The position numbers and the translations under genes were made by a program. A stretch of DNA of 64,000 bases, taken from the NCBI RefSeq assembly GCF_014905615.1, contig NZ_AQGU01000026.1, positions 372,001 through 436,000 of the forward strand, given 5' to 3'. Of the stretch, positions 46,823 to 56,452 are shown piece after piece. The notes under the pieces are model-generated. The model was not told the DNA's origin, did not search any database, and was given only the letters and a program-made list of their open reading frames with translations. Positions within the stretch are counted from its first letter, which is position 1. Each line of letters starts with the position of its first letter. This DNA comes from Pseudoalteromonas aliena SW19. Lineage in GTDB: Bacteria > Pseudomonadota > Gammaproteobacteria > Enterobacterales > Alteromonadaceae.

Positions 46823-47434
46823 GTGTTAGCCATTTTGATGTTTGTTTTAGCTTATTTACTCGGGTCGATTTCATCGGCTATATTAGTGTCACGGCTATTC
46901 AAACTTCCTGATCCTCGTACTAACGGTTCTAACAACCCCGGCGCTACAAATGTTTACCGACTAGGCGGAACATTGCCCGCATGCCTTGTTTTGGTTTTTG
47001 ATATTTTAAAAGGCACTATTCCGGTTTGGGGGGCTTACTTTTTAGAGCTGGAACCTTTAGCGCTTGGGTTAGTCGCCGTAGGTGCTTGTTTAGGACATAT
47101 GTACCCTGTATTTTTTAGCTTTAAGGGCGGTAAAGCTGTAGCAACTGCGTTCGGTTCATTATTGCCTATTGGCTTATCACTAGCTGGTTTGCTGGTATGT
47201 ACTTGGCTTGTTATTGTTGCAATAACACGTTATTCATCACTTGCCGCATTAGTTACCGTATCGCTAGCCCCTCTTTACACTTGGTTAATAAAACCTCTTT
47301 ATACGCTTCCAGTTGTATTTATAACGCTATTAATTATTTTTCGTCATCGCACTAATATTGTTCGTTTATTTAGTGGTGATGAACCAAAGGTGGGCGCTAA
47401 AAAAGCACCCACTGATGAAAACAAAAATATCTAA
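46823..47434 (+). CDS. plsY: Glycerol-3-phosphate acyltransferase PlsY
   Basis: 203 residues with five membrane segments. The three PlsY motifs are present: [30 protein letters not shown] and [23 protein letters not shown]. It transfers acyl from acyl-phosphate to glycerol 3-phosphate, the first step of phospholipid synthesis. Start is a GTG at 46823 after AAGGAAGC; an ATG at 46838 is the alternative. It is divergent from folB, as in relatives. Confidence 0.96.
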   Translation: MLAILMFVLAYLLGSISSAILVSRLFKLPDPRTNGSNNPGATNVYRLGGTLPACLVLVFDILKGTIPVWGAYFLELEPLALGLVAVGACLGHMYPVFFSFKGGKAVATAFGSLLPIGLSLAGLLVCTWLVIVAITRYSSLAALVTVSLAPLYTWLIKPLYTLPVVFITLLIIFRHRTNIVRLFSGDEPKVGAKKAPTDENKNI

Positions 47435-47445
47435 AATATGAGTCA

Positions 47446-48459
47446 TTAAATCGGCTCAAGACTGTCTATTGGCCAACGTGGCTTTGTTTTCATATCAAGA
47501 CTTGCAAATTGGCCAGCCTTTAAACGCTGCATACCTGCATAAGCAATCATAGCACCATTGTCGGTACAAAATTCAGTGCGAGGATAAAACACCTCACCTT
47601 TCATACCTTTCATAACACGCTCAAGCTGCAGTCGAAGCTGCGTATTGGCGCTCACTCCACCTGCAATTACTAAACGTTTAATGCCCGTTTGTTTGAGCGC
47701 ACGCTTACATTTAATAACAAGGGTATCAATAACTGCGGTTTGAAATGCATGAGCTATATCGGCTTTGGTCTGCTCGTCATCGTCACTTTCACGAATAGTA
47801 ATAGAGGCGGCCGTTTTTAGACCACTAAAACTAAAATCAAGACCGGGTTTATCGGTCATTGGCCGAGGAAATACAAAGCGTTTAGCAACACCTTGCTCAG
47901 CCATTTTAGCTAAGCGCGGACCACCTGGATAGTCCAGACCAAGTAACTTAGCCGTTTTATCAAAGGCCTCGCCTGCGGCATCATCAACTGACTCACCGAG
48001 TACTTCGTATTGACCAATACCAGCCACTTTTACCATCATGGTATGACCGCCCGATACAAGCAATGCAATAAACGGGAACTCTGGTACATTTTCTTCAAGC
48101 ATTGGGGCGAGTAAGTGCCCTTCCATATGATGCACTGCAACAGCTGGAATATCCCAACCGTATGCAAGCGAGCGACCAATAGAGGTGCCAACTAATAATG
48201 CCCCTACTAGGCCAGGCCCCGCTGTATAGGCGATGCCATCTAAGTCTTCGGGACCACAACCCGCTTGCGCAAAAGCTGCGTCTATAAGCGGTAGCGTTTT
48301 TCGAACATGATCGCGCGATGCGAGCTCAGGTACTACGCCCCCATAATCGGCATGTACTTTTACTTGACTGTATAGCTGATGAGCTAATAAGCCTTTTTCG
48401 TCATCATATATCGCAATACCTGTTTCATCACACGACGACTCAATGCCTAAAATTCGCAC
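47446..48459 (-). CDS. tsaD: tRNA threonylcarbamoyladenosine transferase subunit TsaD
   Basis: 337 residues. [20 protein letters not shown], the iron-binding [24 protein letters not shown] and [15 protein letters not shown] are the Kae1/TsaD motifs. With TsaB and TsaE it transfers threonylcarbamoyl to A37 of ANN-decoding tRNAs. It is convergent with plsY, with only 11 bp between the stop codons and no terminator hairpin in that gap. Confidence 0.98.
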   Translation of the reverse strand: MRILGIESSCDETGIAIYDDEKGLLAHQLYSQVKVHADYGGVVPELASRDHVRKTLPLIDAAFAQAGCGPEDLDGIAYTAGPGLVGALLVGTSIGRSLAYGWDIPAVAVHHMEGHLLAPMLEENVPEFPFIALLVSGGHTMMVKVAGIGQYEVLGESVDDAAGEAFDKTAKLLGLDYPGGPRLAKMAEQGVAKRFVFPRPMTDKPGLDFSFSGLKTAASITIRESDDDEQTKADIAHAFQTAVIDTLVIKCKRALKQTGIKRLVIAGGVSANTQLRLQLERVMKGMKGEVFYPRTEFCTDNGAMIAYAGMQRLKAGQFASLDMKTKPRWPIDSLEPI

Positions 48460-48497
48460 TGTACTTCTCCTGCCTTTAAAATTTCACTTCGCTGTTT

Positions 48498-49088
48498 TTA
48501 TAACGCTAGGCCAATATTGGTTTGGCCATCTTCTAGGGCAAACTTTTTAAGCGCCTTTACGCTTTCAGAGGTAATACGCCCCATGTTTTCTACAAAATCA
48601 ATTAGCTCACCCAATACTTCAATTTCGTATTGCATTAGTGGATGCTCTCTCACTGCTTTATTATCTGCAACTTCACCTTCAACGGTCATTTGATATTCAA
48701 TAAAGCGCGCAACGGTAGCTTGCGATATTTTACTCACACTAATGAACTCTTGCTCATCTTGCGCCATTAAACCATGCATTAAACTAAGTAAAGAGGTAGC
48801 AGCATCAATTGCAGGGTAAGTACCAAACATATCAAAATCAGCAAGTTCAGGAACATTTGGTTCTATTTTTTCAACTTGTTTTTCGAGATCTATTTTACTT
48901 TTAGGCAGTAATATTTTTTCCCAACAAACATTAAGCGAACTACGTAACAAGGTTTCATCACCAAACCCAGTTGCCTCGCTAAATAAACCGTAATTTGGTA
49001 GCATGCGCTCTATTAAAGCACTCGCTAAAACGGCTTTTTGTAAATAGTTTAGCTCTCTAATGCGCTGAAAATTATTTGCTTTAGTCAT
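48498..49088 (-). CDS. YjaG family (DUF416) protein
   Basis: 196 residues, helical and acidic. QRIRELNYLQKAVLASALIERMLPNY, AIDAATSLLSLMHGLM and ATVARFIEYQMTVEG match the DUF416 (YjaG) family, function unknown. Its start overlaps the end of the DUF2007 gene by 8 bp; tsaD is 38 bp downstream. Confidence 0.88.
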   Translation of the reverse strand: MTKANNFQRIRELNYLQKAVLASALIERMLPNYGLFSEATGFGDETLLRSSLNVCWEKILLPKSKIDLEKQVEKIEPNVPELADFDMFGTYPAIDAATSLLSLMHGLMAQDEQEFISVSKISQATVARFIEYQMTVEGEVADNKAVREHPLMQYEIEVLGELIDFVENMGRITSESVKALKKFALEDGQTNIGLAL

Positions 49089-49446
49089 TTTTTAACGTCT
49101 CACACGACCAACAAAAATCAAATGTTGATCCATTATGCTCATTGCAGTTAGGGCATACCCAGTCTGGAGCTGATTGTTTTACTTGTTGATAGTTTACCAA
49201 TATTTGCCGCGCATGGCGCTCTTTTATCACATAAACCTGCACACTAACCTGTGTCTGTTCAAATGGTATCTCACCGATAGCTCCTTGTAGCATTTCACCT
49301 GCAATTTTACATTCAATCCCACTTGCGAGTATTAAACCTTTAATAATATTAGCTTCAAGGGTATTTTCAGCTTTGTATATTGTAACCCATTGAAAAGCAC
49401 TATCTGTTGAACTGCTATTATTAATATTTTGCAATATCCACCTCAT
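49081..49446 (-). CDS. DUF2007 protein with C-terminal zinc ribbon
   Basis: 121 residues. The first part, [34 protein letters not shown] and VQVYVIKERHARQILVNYQ, is a DUF2007 (putative signal-transducing) domain; the end, WVCPNCNEHNGSTFDFCWSC, is a four-Cys zinc ribbon. The ATG at 49446 has no clear ribosome site, while a TTG four codons in follows AGGTGG; either start may be used. The two-domain layout suggests a regulatory or adaptor role. Confidence 0.82.
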   Translation of the reverse strand: MRWILQNINNSSSTDSAFQWVTIYKAENTLEANIIKGLILASGIECKIAGEMLQGAIGEIPFEQTQVSVQVYVIKERHARQILVNYQQVKQSAPDWVCPNCNEHNGSTFDFCWSCETLKND

Positions 49447-49504
49447 TTATTTTATGTTAACAATATCTGCGCTACTTGCATGCTGCACTTTCTAAGGAAT
49501 AAAC

Positions 49505-49927
49505 ATGACACTCACAACCCCAGGCCTACTTTTTCCAGCGATATCACTATTATTACTAGCCTATACAAACCGATTTTTAGTGCTAGCGCAATTAATTAGG
49601 GAGTTAAATGCCCGTGAAGGCGAATCAATTCGCCCAGTTGTAGTTGCTCAAATTACTAATTTAAGAAAACGGATAAACCTAATAAGAACAATGCAGGTAT
49701 ATGGCGTAGCTGCATTTTTATTGTGCACACTGTCTATGTTCGCTTTGTTTATTGAATTTAATACAACCGGTATTATTTTGTTTGGTATTAGTTTGACCTG
49801 CCTAAGCTTGTCACTCTTAACTTCCTTGTTTGAGATCTATATTTCATGCGATGCGATCGAAATAGAATTACAAAGCATTGAGAATAAACCTCTTAGTAAT
49901 CGTATTAACCGTAATTTTGTTAAGTAA
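49505..49927 (+). CDS. DUF2721 membrane protein
   Basis: 140 residues with membrane segments at about 8-28, 67-88 and 90-112. GLLFPAISLLLLAYTNRFLVLAQLIREL, the RKRINLIRTMQVYGVAAFLLCTLSMF stretch and SLFEIYISCDAIEIEL fit the DUF2721 family; function unknown. Single gene, divergent from the DUF2007 gene. Confidence 0.85.
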   Translation: MTLTTPGLLFPAISLLLLAYTNRFLVLAQLIRELNAREGESIRPVVVAQITNLRKRINLIRTMQVYGVAAFLLCTLSMFALFIEFNTTGIILFGISLTCLSLSLLTSLFEIYISCDAIEIELQSIENKPLSNRINRNFVK

Positions 49928-50247
49928 AAACTGATACAAGTCATTTTTCACTCAATTATTTATAAATTGTGCTTTAATCAGTACCCTTATTTGTGGCATA
50001 CTTTTTCATTAAATCGAATGGTTAACTTAATGTAAGATGACTATTAATCTAATTTTAAAAATATTTTTTATTATTTACTTATATTGGATGAATAAAAAGT
50101 AAACTTTTAACGGTTAGATATTGAGATATAAAAGGGATTCCCAAAAATTGTAAATACATCAAATATTAATTTTTTAGCCACGCAGCTAAACTTAATATAA
50201 TTGATGTGTGCACAATTTACAGCTTACTTATAAAAAGGGACTATAGA
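49928..50247. other. AT-rich intergenic region with no feature recognised
   Basis: No coding frame with support. A short inverted repeat TTTAGC...GCTAAA lies near 50,173-50,190 in the promoter area of the LysR gene and could be part of an operator. Confidence 0.4.
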
Positions 50248-51132
50248 GTGAGATTTGAACAATTAGAGCAATTTTTAGCGCTTGGCGTATTACGTCATTT
50301 TAGACAAGCAGCAGAGCAAACTAAAATAAGTACTTCAGCACTGACCCGCAGCATTCAAACTCTTGAAGATGAAATTGGATATAAATTAGTAAAGCGCTCT
50401 ACTCGTTCAGTAAAACTGACTCCTGAGGGTGAACTTTTTCTTGAATACGCCCAAAACACCCTCTGTGAACTAGAGCTAACCAAAAAACGTATTTTTCAAT
50501 CAGCTAATGGCAGCCCTGATGAAAAACTCGTGATTGGCTACACTAATACAGCAAGCAGTATAGTTCCTATTTCTTGTGGGCAATTTTTAGCACAATACCC
50601 TCATGTAAAAATAGAGATGCAACTGCAAGAGCAGCACGAACTTAGCCGTAAACTGCAGCAAGGTGAAATAGACATTAGTGTTTACTCCCAAGCAGTTAAT
50701 AGCATAGGCAGTGATATACATTTACCAGATCAACTCATCTTATTCGTTTCTAATAATCACCCACTTGCTCATCAAAATGATATTAGTAAGCGTGACTTAG
50801 ATAAATACCCTATGTTTGGCTGCTTTTCCCAATCAAAGCAAGTGCAAACGATGTTAAATGAAGCGATTGATTCTTTGAATAAATCGTCAAGTATTAAAGT
50901 GGGTAATATTGATCAGGTGATGGTTGGCCTTGCTAAGTCTGATCATTTTGCTATTGCAAGTATTGAGCATGCAAACACAGTCGCCGAACATTCTGAACTG
51001 GTTCAATTAAAAACTAATAAAGATGTAAGCCATGAACAATTGGTTGTGCAAACAAGCCAAAAAACAGCTGTTGGCGAACATGTAGAGCACTTGTTATCGC
51101 TGATCAAAAAGGCAGCAACGGCGATTACGTAA
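50248..51132 (+). CDS. LysR-family transcriptional regulator
   Basis: 294 residues from the GTG at 50248 (MRFEQLEQFLALGVLRHFRQAAEQ), with AGGGACTATAGA upstream; the frame opens 14 codons earlier without support. The HTH is at 1-60 (STSALTRSIQTLEDEIGYKLVKR), followed by a LysR effector domain (GYTNTASSIVPISCGQFL, LILFVSNNHPLAHQ). Effector and target unknown; there is no divergent partner. The stop codon TAA is the first triplet of a family B repeat. Confidence 0.9.
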   Translation: MRFEQLEQFLALGVLRHFRQAAEQTKISTSALTRSIQTLEDEIGYKLVKRSTRSVKLTPEGELFLEYAQNTLCELELTKKRIFQSANGSPDEKLVIGYTNTASSIVPISCGQFLAQYPHVKIEMQLQEQHELSRKLQQGEIDISVYSQAVNSIGSDIHLPDQLILFVSNNHPLAHQNDISKRDLDKYPMFGCFSQSKQVQTMLNEAIDSLNKSSSIKVGNIDQVMVGLAKSDHFAIASIEHANTVAEHSELVQLKTNKDVSHEQLVVQTSQKTAVGEHVEHLLSLIKKAATAIT

Positions 51133-51326
51133 CCTAAACTCTGGTTAAGAGATTCATTAACATATTGAAATGTAAAACATGTAAGCTTATCTTTCTCTAA
51201 CCAGTGATTATCAGTGAAAACAAGGCGAATTTACGTATCAATAGCGGGCCTATTGCAAGTAAATTCAACGCAGTTAGCACTGATAATAGCGGTTTGAGAT
51301 GAATTTATTATCCAGAGTTCAGGTTA
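51130..51326. repeat. Family B inverted-repeat element, longest copy
   Basis: About 197 bp, starting TAACCTAAACTCTGG and ending ATTTATTATCCAGAGTTCAGGTTA, so the ends form a long inverted repeat. Its interior matches 797-910 and, inverted, 20,660-20,710. It begins with the LysR stop codon itself. Confidence 0.85.
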
Positions 51327-51427
51327 CTGAAACAACGCTGTTTTTAAGAACTATGCGACATAAAAGTGGTAGCTTTTGATATCTTTTCGGCTACACTGTC
51401 GCACCTTAAAAAAAACAGCTGACATAA

Positions 51428-52048
51428 ATGCTCAACCTCTTAGCCTACGACAATTATTTAACTGAAATAGAATTGCAAGGTTACAGTGTTATTCATCAAG
51501 CTATTGATGAACGACTTATTAGCGATTTAATGGCAGATTGTTATCGTATAAACCCGCATTTTACACTTGCTGGTATTGGTCGTTTAAATAATTTACAAGT
51601 AGACGATAGTATTCGCAAAGATAAAACCTATTGGTTTGATGGCACTTCACAAGCTCAAGTAGCTTATCAAGCTATAATGGAAAACATTAAAACGACACTC
51701 AATCGCACGTTTTTTATCGGCTTATTTGATTATGAATGCCATTATGCCAAATATACGTCGGGTGATTTTTATAAAAAACATGTTGATGCTTTTAAAGGCC
51801 GCTCCAATAGGGTTATAACGAGTGTGCTCTACTTAAACACGCCAGCTCAAGGCGGCGAACTTGTTATTTATAAACATAAAAGTAAAGAAATCGAAATCAT
51901 TATTAAGCCCACAGCTGGCACCTTAGTGCTATTTGAAAGTGAGCGCTTTGTTCACGAGGTACTCCCAGCCATAAACAAGCGTTACTCAATAGCTGGTTGG
52001 TTTAGAAAAAATGCATCTATTAGCGGTATTATTGATCCACCCCGATAG
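51428..52048 (+). CDS. 2-oxoglutarate/Fe(II) dioxygenase (prolyl hydroxylase-like)
   Basis: 206 residues. The iron ligands are HxD in FYKKHVDAFKGRSNRVIT and the distal His in FESERFVHEVLPAINKRYSIAGWFR, with the 2-oxoglutarate Arg in KRYSIAGWF; LNTPAQGGELVIY is the typical strand pair. It resembles the P4H/SM-20-like 2OG-Fe(II) oxygenase family. It would hydroxylate a protein or small-molecule substrate not known here. Start ATG at 51428 follows AACAGCTGACATAA, a weak ribosome site. It lies between the family B element and convergent ubiA. Confidence 0.87.
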   Translation: MLNLLAYDNYLTEIELQGYSVIHQAIDERLISDLMADCYRINPHFTLAGIGRLNNLQVDDSIRKDKTYWFDGTSQAQVAYQAIMENIKTTLNRTFFIGLFDYECHYAKYTSGDFYKKHVDAFKGRSNRVITSVLYLNTPAQGGELVIYKHKSKEIEIIIKPTAGTLVLFESERFVHEVLPAINKRYSIAGWFRKNASISGIIDPPR

Positions 52049-52085
52049 CTCAAAATAGCGTATTTTAACAACCTTTATTGAGGCT

Positions 52086-52964
52086 TTAAAATGCTATTGG
52101 ATATGAAAACAACAAACCAATAAAAATAGCTAAGCCTACATAGTGGTTATTTAAAAATGCTTTAAAGCAGGCATCTCGTTCACGATGATGGATAAGCACT
52201 TGTTGATAAACTAATAAACCCGCTGCTACCCCCAAACCAATTCCAAAGGGGACAGACAACCCATTAACTAAACCTATAAAAGCAACTAACGTAATAAACA
52301 CCGCATTAAGTAAAAAAATGAGATGGCGGTCATACCTACCAAATAAGATAGCTGTTGATTTAACGCCTATTTTTAAATCATCGTCCCTATCAACCATGGC
52401 ATACATAGTGTCGTAAGCCACCGTCCAACAAACATTTGCAAAAAACAACAACCAAGCTTGTATAGGTAATTGATTTATTGAAGCCATGTAAGCCATAGGT
52501 ATTGCCCAACCAAAAGCGGCACCGAGTACAACTTGGGGTAACTGTGTGTAGCGTTTCATAAACGGGTAACAAAATGCCAATGCCAGCGCTGCGAAAGAAA
52601 GTAAAATAGTATTAATACTTAACATTAATACCAAAATAAACGCGAGTACAATAAGCAGCAAAAATAAACTAAGCGCTTCACCATTACTAACGACCCCTGA
52701 AGCCAGTGGGCGCTGAGCTGTGCGCTTTACTGAGCCGTCTATTTTTCTATCAGCAAAGTCGTTTATTACACATCCAGCACTTCGCATTACAATAACGCCA
52801 AGTGTAAATACAACAAAATTAACCAAGCTTGGCATGCCATTATTAGCAAACCATAATGCCCAATATGTTGGCCAAAGCAATAATAACGTACCAATAGGCT
52901 TATCTACACGCATCAGCTGTATGTAATAAGGAATATGGTTGGCTTTTAAAAGGGCTAGCTTCAT
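52086..52964 (-). CDS. ubiA: 4-hydroxybenzoate octaprenyltransferase
   Basis: 292 residues, eight to nine membrane segments. Both Asp-rich motifs are seen: [19 protein letters not shown] and [20 protein letters not shown]. It prenylates 4-hydroxybenzoate in ubiquinone synthesis. The start overlaps the ubiC stop by four bases, so the two first committed steps are coupled. Confidence 0.97.
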   Translation of the reverse strand: MKLALLKANHIPYYIQLMRVDKPIGTLLLLWPTYWALWFANNGMPSLVNFVVFTLGVIVMRSAGCVINDFADRKIDGSVKRTAQRPLASGVVSNGEALSLFLLLIVLAFILVLMLSINTILLSFAALALAFCYPFMKRYTQLPQVVLGAAFGWAIPMAYMASINQLPIQAWLLFFANVCWTVAYDTMYAMVDRDDDLKIGVKSTAILFGRYDRHLIFLLNAVFITLVAFIGLVNGLSVPFGIGLGVAAGLLVYQQVLIHHRERDACFKAFLNNHYVGLAIFIGLLFSYPIAF

Positions 52965-53512
52965 GAGTACAAATACGCTCCGGGTAAAAAAACTTCACAG
53001 ACTAAAAAGTTATAACTTTGCAATGAAAATACACTGCGTCTGCCTAGTAAGGTTTGCTTAGGCAAATTTAATTGTGACACGAGTTGCTGTAATGGATGGA
53101 TGGAATTAAAGCGCGCAATTTCTATATTTTTACGAACAAGTTCTGGATCTTGAAAAATCACATCGCCTAATGGCCTTTCTCCCATATTATGCAAAGGATT
53201 TTTTGATTGCTTTAGTAATAGATTATCTGGCAGCCAACTTTGCGCGTATACCATAGGCTTATCGTCACATAATAATAGCACTTCGCGATTCAATGCTGAT
53301 GTTAAGGTGCAATTAAGTAATTTTTGTTGCTGTATTGATAAGTCAAAAACCTGCTCACTAAGCACTTTCACACTAAAGGATTGCGAATGACTTTTTAATT
53401 TAGCCGTTAAAGAATGCGATTCAAACAGCCAATCGTGCTCAGAATTAGATAAATCACTTACTTGTGAAGCAGGAGACCAATCAACAGATAAAGAAATAGG
53501 GAAAGTAGTCAC
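52961..53512 (-). CDS. ubiC: Chorismate lyase
   Basis: 183 residues. [15 protein letters not shown], then [20 protein letters not shown] and [20 protein letters not shown] are UbiC signatures, with the active-site Arg and Glu of the family ([20 protein letters not shown]). It converts chorismate to 4-hydroxybenzoate and pyruvate, starting ubiquinone synthesis. Confidence 0.95.
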   Translation of the reverse strand: MTTFPISLSVDWSPASQVSDLSNSEHDWLFESHSLTAKLKSHSQSFSVKVLSEQVFDLSIQQQKLLNCTLTSALNREVLLLCDDKPMVYAQSWLPDNLLLKQSKNPLHNMGERPLGDVIFQDPELVRKNIEIARFNSIHPLQQLVSQLNLPKQTLLGRRSVFSLQSYNFLVCEVFLPGAYLYS

Positions 53513-53680
53513 ATTAGCTCAATAAAATAAAATCCAAGGTAATGATAACATTGCCGATGCATTTGAAAAAGTGATGATTCGGCAGCCTAAAATAACTAAT
53601 ATAAATAATTGCTTGGCGCTGTTTATTAGGACTTATTAAGTATAAACTATTTGTAACAGATTTACGGAAACGCTTTAAAT

Positions 53681-54079
53681 ATGAAAAAAATAGTATACAT
53701 AGGTCTTTTTGCACTAATAATGAGCGCTATAAGCTTAACGGCAAACGCAAAATCGACCGTTGGTTATTTTGGTTTTGAGCCTGACATTATTACTAACTAC
53801 ATTGGCGTTTCGAGTAAAAAAATGGGCTATGTGCGTGTCACTGTGGATTTAATGCTGACCGATACATCAGACATAGCGATTGTAGAACACCACACGCCTT
53901 TACTTCGTGACGCATTGGTTGAAATATTATCAAAAGAACCTGAAGAAAAAATAAAATCACTTATTGGCCGCGAAGAAATACGCGCTAAATGCTTCGAAAG
54001 ACTTAAAAGCTTGTTAAAAGAAGAAACTGGCCACGAAATTATCCGTGAAGTGTTGTTTACTAAGTATTTATATCATTAG
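53681..54079 (+). CDS. FliL-like periplasmic protein
   Basis: 132 residues with an N-terminal signal (KIVYIGLFALIMSAISLTANA, cut near residue 23). FGFEPDIITNYIGVSSKKMGYVRVTVDL, IVEHHTPLLRDALVEILS and EEIRAKCFERLKSLLKEETG fit the FliL family, normally a flagellar stator-associated protein with a membrane anchor. No flagellar genes are nearby, so this is an orphan paralogue with a cleavable signal; such orphans occur in Alteromonadales and Vibrio. Divergent from ubiC. Confidence 0.85.
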   Translation: MKKIVYIGLFALIMSAISLTANAKSTVGYFGFEPDIITNYIGVSSKKMGYVRVTVDLMLTDTSDIAIVEHHTPLLRDALVEILSKEPEEKIKSLIGREEIRAKCFERLKSLLKEETGHEIIREVLFTKYLYH

Positions 54080-54085
54080 TAATTG

Positions 54086-54172
54086 ATACCAATCCGCGTA
54101 AGCATTGCTTAATTTAACAGAGTAAATTCTTATAAATAGTTAAATAATGGCCATAATCAAGCGGATTGGTTT
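54086..54172. repeat. Short inverted-repeat element related to family A by its ends
   Basis: 87 bp between ATACCAATCCGC and GCGGATTGGT, near-perfect inverted repeats. The termini resemble those of family A but the interior differs. It fills the gap between convergent fliL-like and glpG genes and begins 7 bp after the fliL-like stop. Confidence 0.75.
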
Positions 54173-54177
54173 TAACG

Positions 54178-54996
54178 CTAACTGTTTTTGTTAAATATTT
54201 TTGCGGTGTAGGCATAAGCAATACCGCTTATTAACCCACCTAAGTGCGCCCAATTAGCCATACCTACAAACAATACATCTGCAAAGCCAAGCACTAACCA
54301 AACTAACATAAAACCAACTATTGCCGTACTTACTAACGCAGGCTTGTTAGGGTTTAAAAAACTATGTATCCAACAAAAACCAAGTAATCCATACACCACG
54401 CCACTTAGCCCGCCAAAATTCGGGCCAACCATTAAATATTGTGCCCAATTACTAATAAGCGCAGTCACCAAAAATAAGCCGATTAAGCTTAATTTCCCAC
54501 ACTGCTTTTCGATATTATCACCAAGCGACATCCACCAAATTAAGTTAAACACAATATGCATCGCGCTAAAGTGAACAAGAGCGGGAGTTAACCAGCTAAG
54601 CGGTTGCGATGGATTAAATTGCAGCATAGTATAAATTTCATTAAATCCCCCCAATAAAAAAGCAACATAAATAACAATACTCAATATACTAACCGTTTGA
54701 TTAAGCCAGCTAAGCGCTTTAAATCGCGCCATTAAATTAAGCGACTGCCCTTGGTATTTAAGCGGCGATTGTGTGCTGCCTACATCCCATGATGCTTGCT
54801 GGTATTTTTCATGATTAGGATTTTGTGTAAATTCAGCCCATAGCGGCTGCACTTGATGAAAATCTTCCTCAAGCACACTAATAATGACATTACTGCCATC
54901 AGCTGAGTGTATCTTTGCATCTAGGCCTTGGCTTTTTAAATAATCTATAAAGCCCTGTGCGGCGCGCGGGTTATTTAAACTGCCAAGCTCTATCAT
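54178..54996 (-). CDS. glpG: Rhomboid intramembrane serine protease GlpG
   Basis: 272 residues. An N-terminal cytoplasmic domain (SLNNPRAAQGFIDYLKSQGL) precedes six membrane segments. The catalytic dyad is Ser in FGGLSGVVYGLLGF and His in MANWAHLGGLISGIAYA; HFSAMHIVFNLIWWMSLG is the L1/TM2 signature. It cleaves membrane proteins within the lipid bilayer. Overlaps glpE by four bases. Confidence 0.95.
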   Translation of the reverse strand: MIELGSLNNPRAAQGFIDYLKSQGLDAKIHSADGSNVIISVLEEDFHQVQPLWAEFTQNPNHEKYQQASWDVGSTQSPLKYQGQSLNLMARFKALSWLNQTVSILSIVIYVAFLLGGFNEIYTMLQFNPSQPLSWLTPALVHFSAMHIVFNLIWWMSLGDNIEKQCGKLSLIGLFLVTALISNWAQYLMVGPNFGGLSGVVYGLLGFCWIHSFLNPNKPALVSTAIVGFMLVWLVLGFADVLFVGMANWAHLGGLISGIAYAYTAKIFNKNS

Positions 54997-55310
54997 CGCT
55001 CTACTTTCTCGCTATAAGCCGCTTCCCAAGCAGTAAAACCACCATCCATACTGTAAACGTCTTCAAAACCTTGCTCAACTAAATAGCTAGCGGCACCTTG
55101 AGAGCTCATCCCGTGATAACACACGATAATAATTGGCTGATCGAACTCTTTTTCCATCATAAATTGCGCAATATTACCGTTAGACAGCGCTTCAGAGCCT
55201 GGAATATGACCAGCCTGATACGAATTAGGATCGCGAATATCTGCAATTACAACGTCTTCTTTATCTAAAAGCTCTAACGTTTGCGCTATAGAAATATGTT
55301 TAAATGCCAT
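54993..55310 (-). CDS. glpE: Thiosulfate sulfurtransferase GlpE (rhodanese)
   Basis: 105 residues, a single rhodanese domain. VIADIRDPNSYQAGHIPGSEAL is the CH2A-type region and IIVCYHGMSSQGAASYL holds the active Cys and its loop. It transfers sulfane sulfur from thiosulfate to cyanide or thioredoxin. glpE-glpG pairing is as in E. coli, without glpD or glpR here. Confidence 0.94.
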   Translation of the reverse strand: MAFKHISIAQTLELLDKEDVVIADIRDPNSYQAGHIPGSEALSNGNIAQFMMEKEFDQPIIIVCYHGMSSQGAASYLVEQGFEDVYSMDGGFTAWEAAYSEKVER

Positions 55311-55334
55311 TGGAGTCTCTTTAATTAATAGTAT

Positions 55335-55357
55335 AAAAAAGGCGGCCTAAGCCGCCC
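55335..55357 (-). terminator. Terminator of the kbl-tdh unit
   Basis: On the minus strand GGCGGC, loop TTAG, GCCGCC and six T, 19 bp past the tdh stop. Confidence 0.92.
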
Positions 55358-55375
55358 TATCTAGAATTTTTAAAA

Positions 55376-56401
55376 CTAATCCCAGTTTAAAATTACTTTG
55401 CCTGACTGGCCTGAAATCATCATATCAAAGCCAGCTTGGAAGTCATCCACAGAATACTGATGTGTGATGATTGGATTCAAATCAAGACCCGATTGAATCA
55501 AACTTGCCATTTTGTACCACGTTTCAAACATTTCGCGACCGTAAATACCTTTAATCACCAAGCCTTTAAAAATAACTTGGTTCCAGTCAACCGCCATATC
55601 TGATGGTGGAATACCTAGCATGGCAATTTTACCGCCATGGTTCATGTTATTAAGCATTGAATTAAACGCGCTTGGTACGCCTGACATTTCAAGGCCAATA
55701 TCAAAGCCCTCTGTCATACCTAGCTCTTTCATTACATCTTCAAGCTTTTCGTTTGCCACGTTTACAGCGCGTGATGCACCCATTTTACGTGCTAAGTCTA
55801 GACGGTATTCGTTTACGTCGGTAATAACAACATGGCGAGCACCAACATGCTTTGCAACAGCTGCTGCCATAATACCAATTGGGCCTGCACCAGTTATAAG
55901 TACATCTTCGCCAACTAAATCAAACGATAGTGCGGTATGAACTGCGTTACCAAATGGGTCGAAAATAGAAGCCAGTTCGTCAGATATATTATCTGGAATT
56001 TTAAATGCGTTAAATGCAGGAATAACTAAGTACTCAGCAAATGCACCTTCACGATTTACGCCAACTCCCGTTGTATTACGGCATAAATGCACACGCCCTG
56101 CACGGCAATTTCGACAGTGCCCGCACGTAATATGCCCTTCGCCTGATACACGGTCGCCAACTTTAAAGCCTCGAACTTCTTGGCCCATATCGACGACTTC
56201 ACCCACATATTCGTGACCAACAACCATTGGAGTAGGAATGGTTTTACTTGCCCATTCGTCCCACTTGTAAATATGTACATCGGTACCACAAATAGCTGTT
56301 TTACGAATTTTAATTAGTAAGTCGTTATGACCCACTTCTGGCTTTGGTGCATCTGTCATCCAAATACCAGGTTCTGCTTTTAATTTAGATAATGCTTTCA
56401 T
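55376..56401 (-). CDS. tdh: L-threonine 3-dehydrogenase
   Basis: 341 residues, a zinc alcohol dehydrogenase. Catalytic zinc ligands are in [15 protein letters not shown] and [14 protein letters not shown]; structural zinc Cys are in [16 protein letters not shown]; the NAD motif is [20 protein letters not shown]. It oxidises threonine to 2-amino-3-oxobutyrate, which Kbl then cleaves. It lies downstream of kbl in one unit. Confidence 0.98.
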   Translation of the reverse strand: MKALSKLKAEPGIWMTDAPKPEVGHNDLLIKIRKTAICGTDVHIYKWDEWASKTIPTPMVVGHEYVGEVVDMGQEVRGFKVGDRVSGEGHITCGHCRNCRAGRVHLCRNTTGVGVNREGAFAEYLVIPAFNAFKIPDNISDELASIFDPFGNAVHTALSFDLVGEDVLITGAGPIGIMAAAVAKHVGARHVVITDVNEYRLDLARKMGASRAVNVANEKLEDVMKELGMTEGFDIGLEMSGVPSAFNSMLNNMNHGGKIAMLGIPPSDMAVDWNQVIFKGLVIKGIYGREMFETWYKMASLIQSGLDLNPIITHQYSVDDFQAGFDMMISGQSGKVILNWD

Positions 56402-56417
56402 AATTCACACTCAACTA

Positions 56418-56442
56418 AAAAAACCGAAGCGAGGCGTCGGTT
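56418..56442 (-). terminator. Intercistronic hairpin between kbl and tdh
   Basis: AAACCGA and TCGGTTTTTT on the minus strand flank about nine bases. A T run follows, so it may end part of the kbl transcripts and lower tdh expression. Confidence 0.6.
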
Positions 56443-56452
56443 TAAAATAAAA

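Noticed and set aside
55620..55940. 106-codon frame opposite tdh
   Set aside because: Shadow of tdh; Ser/Pro-rich composition typical of antisense frames.
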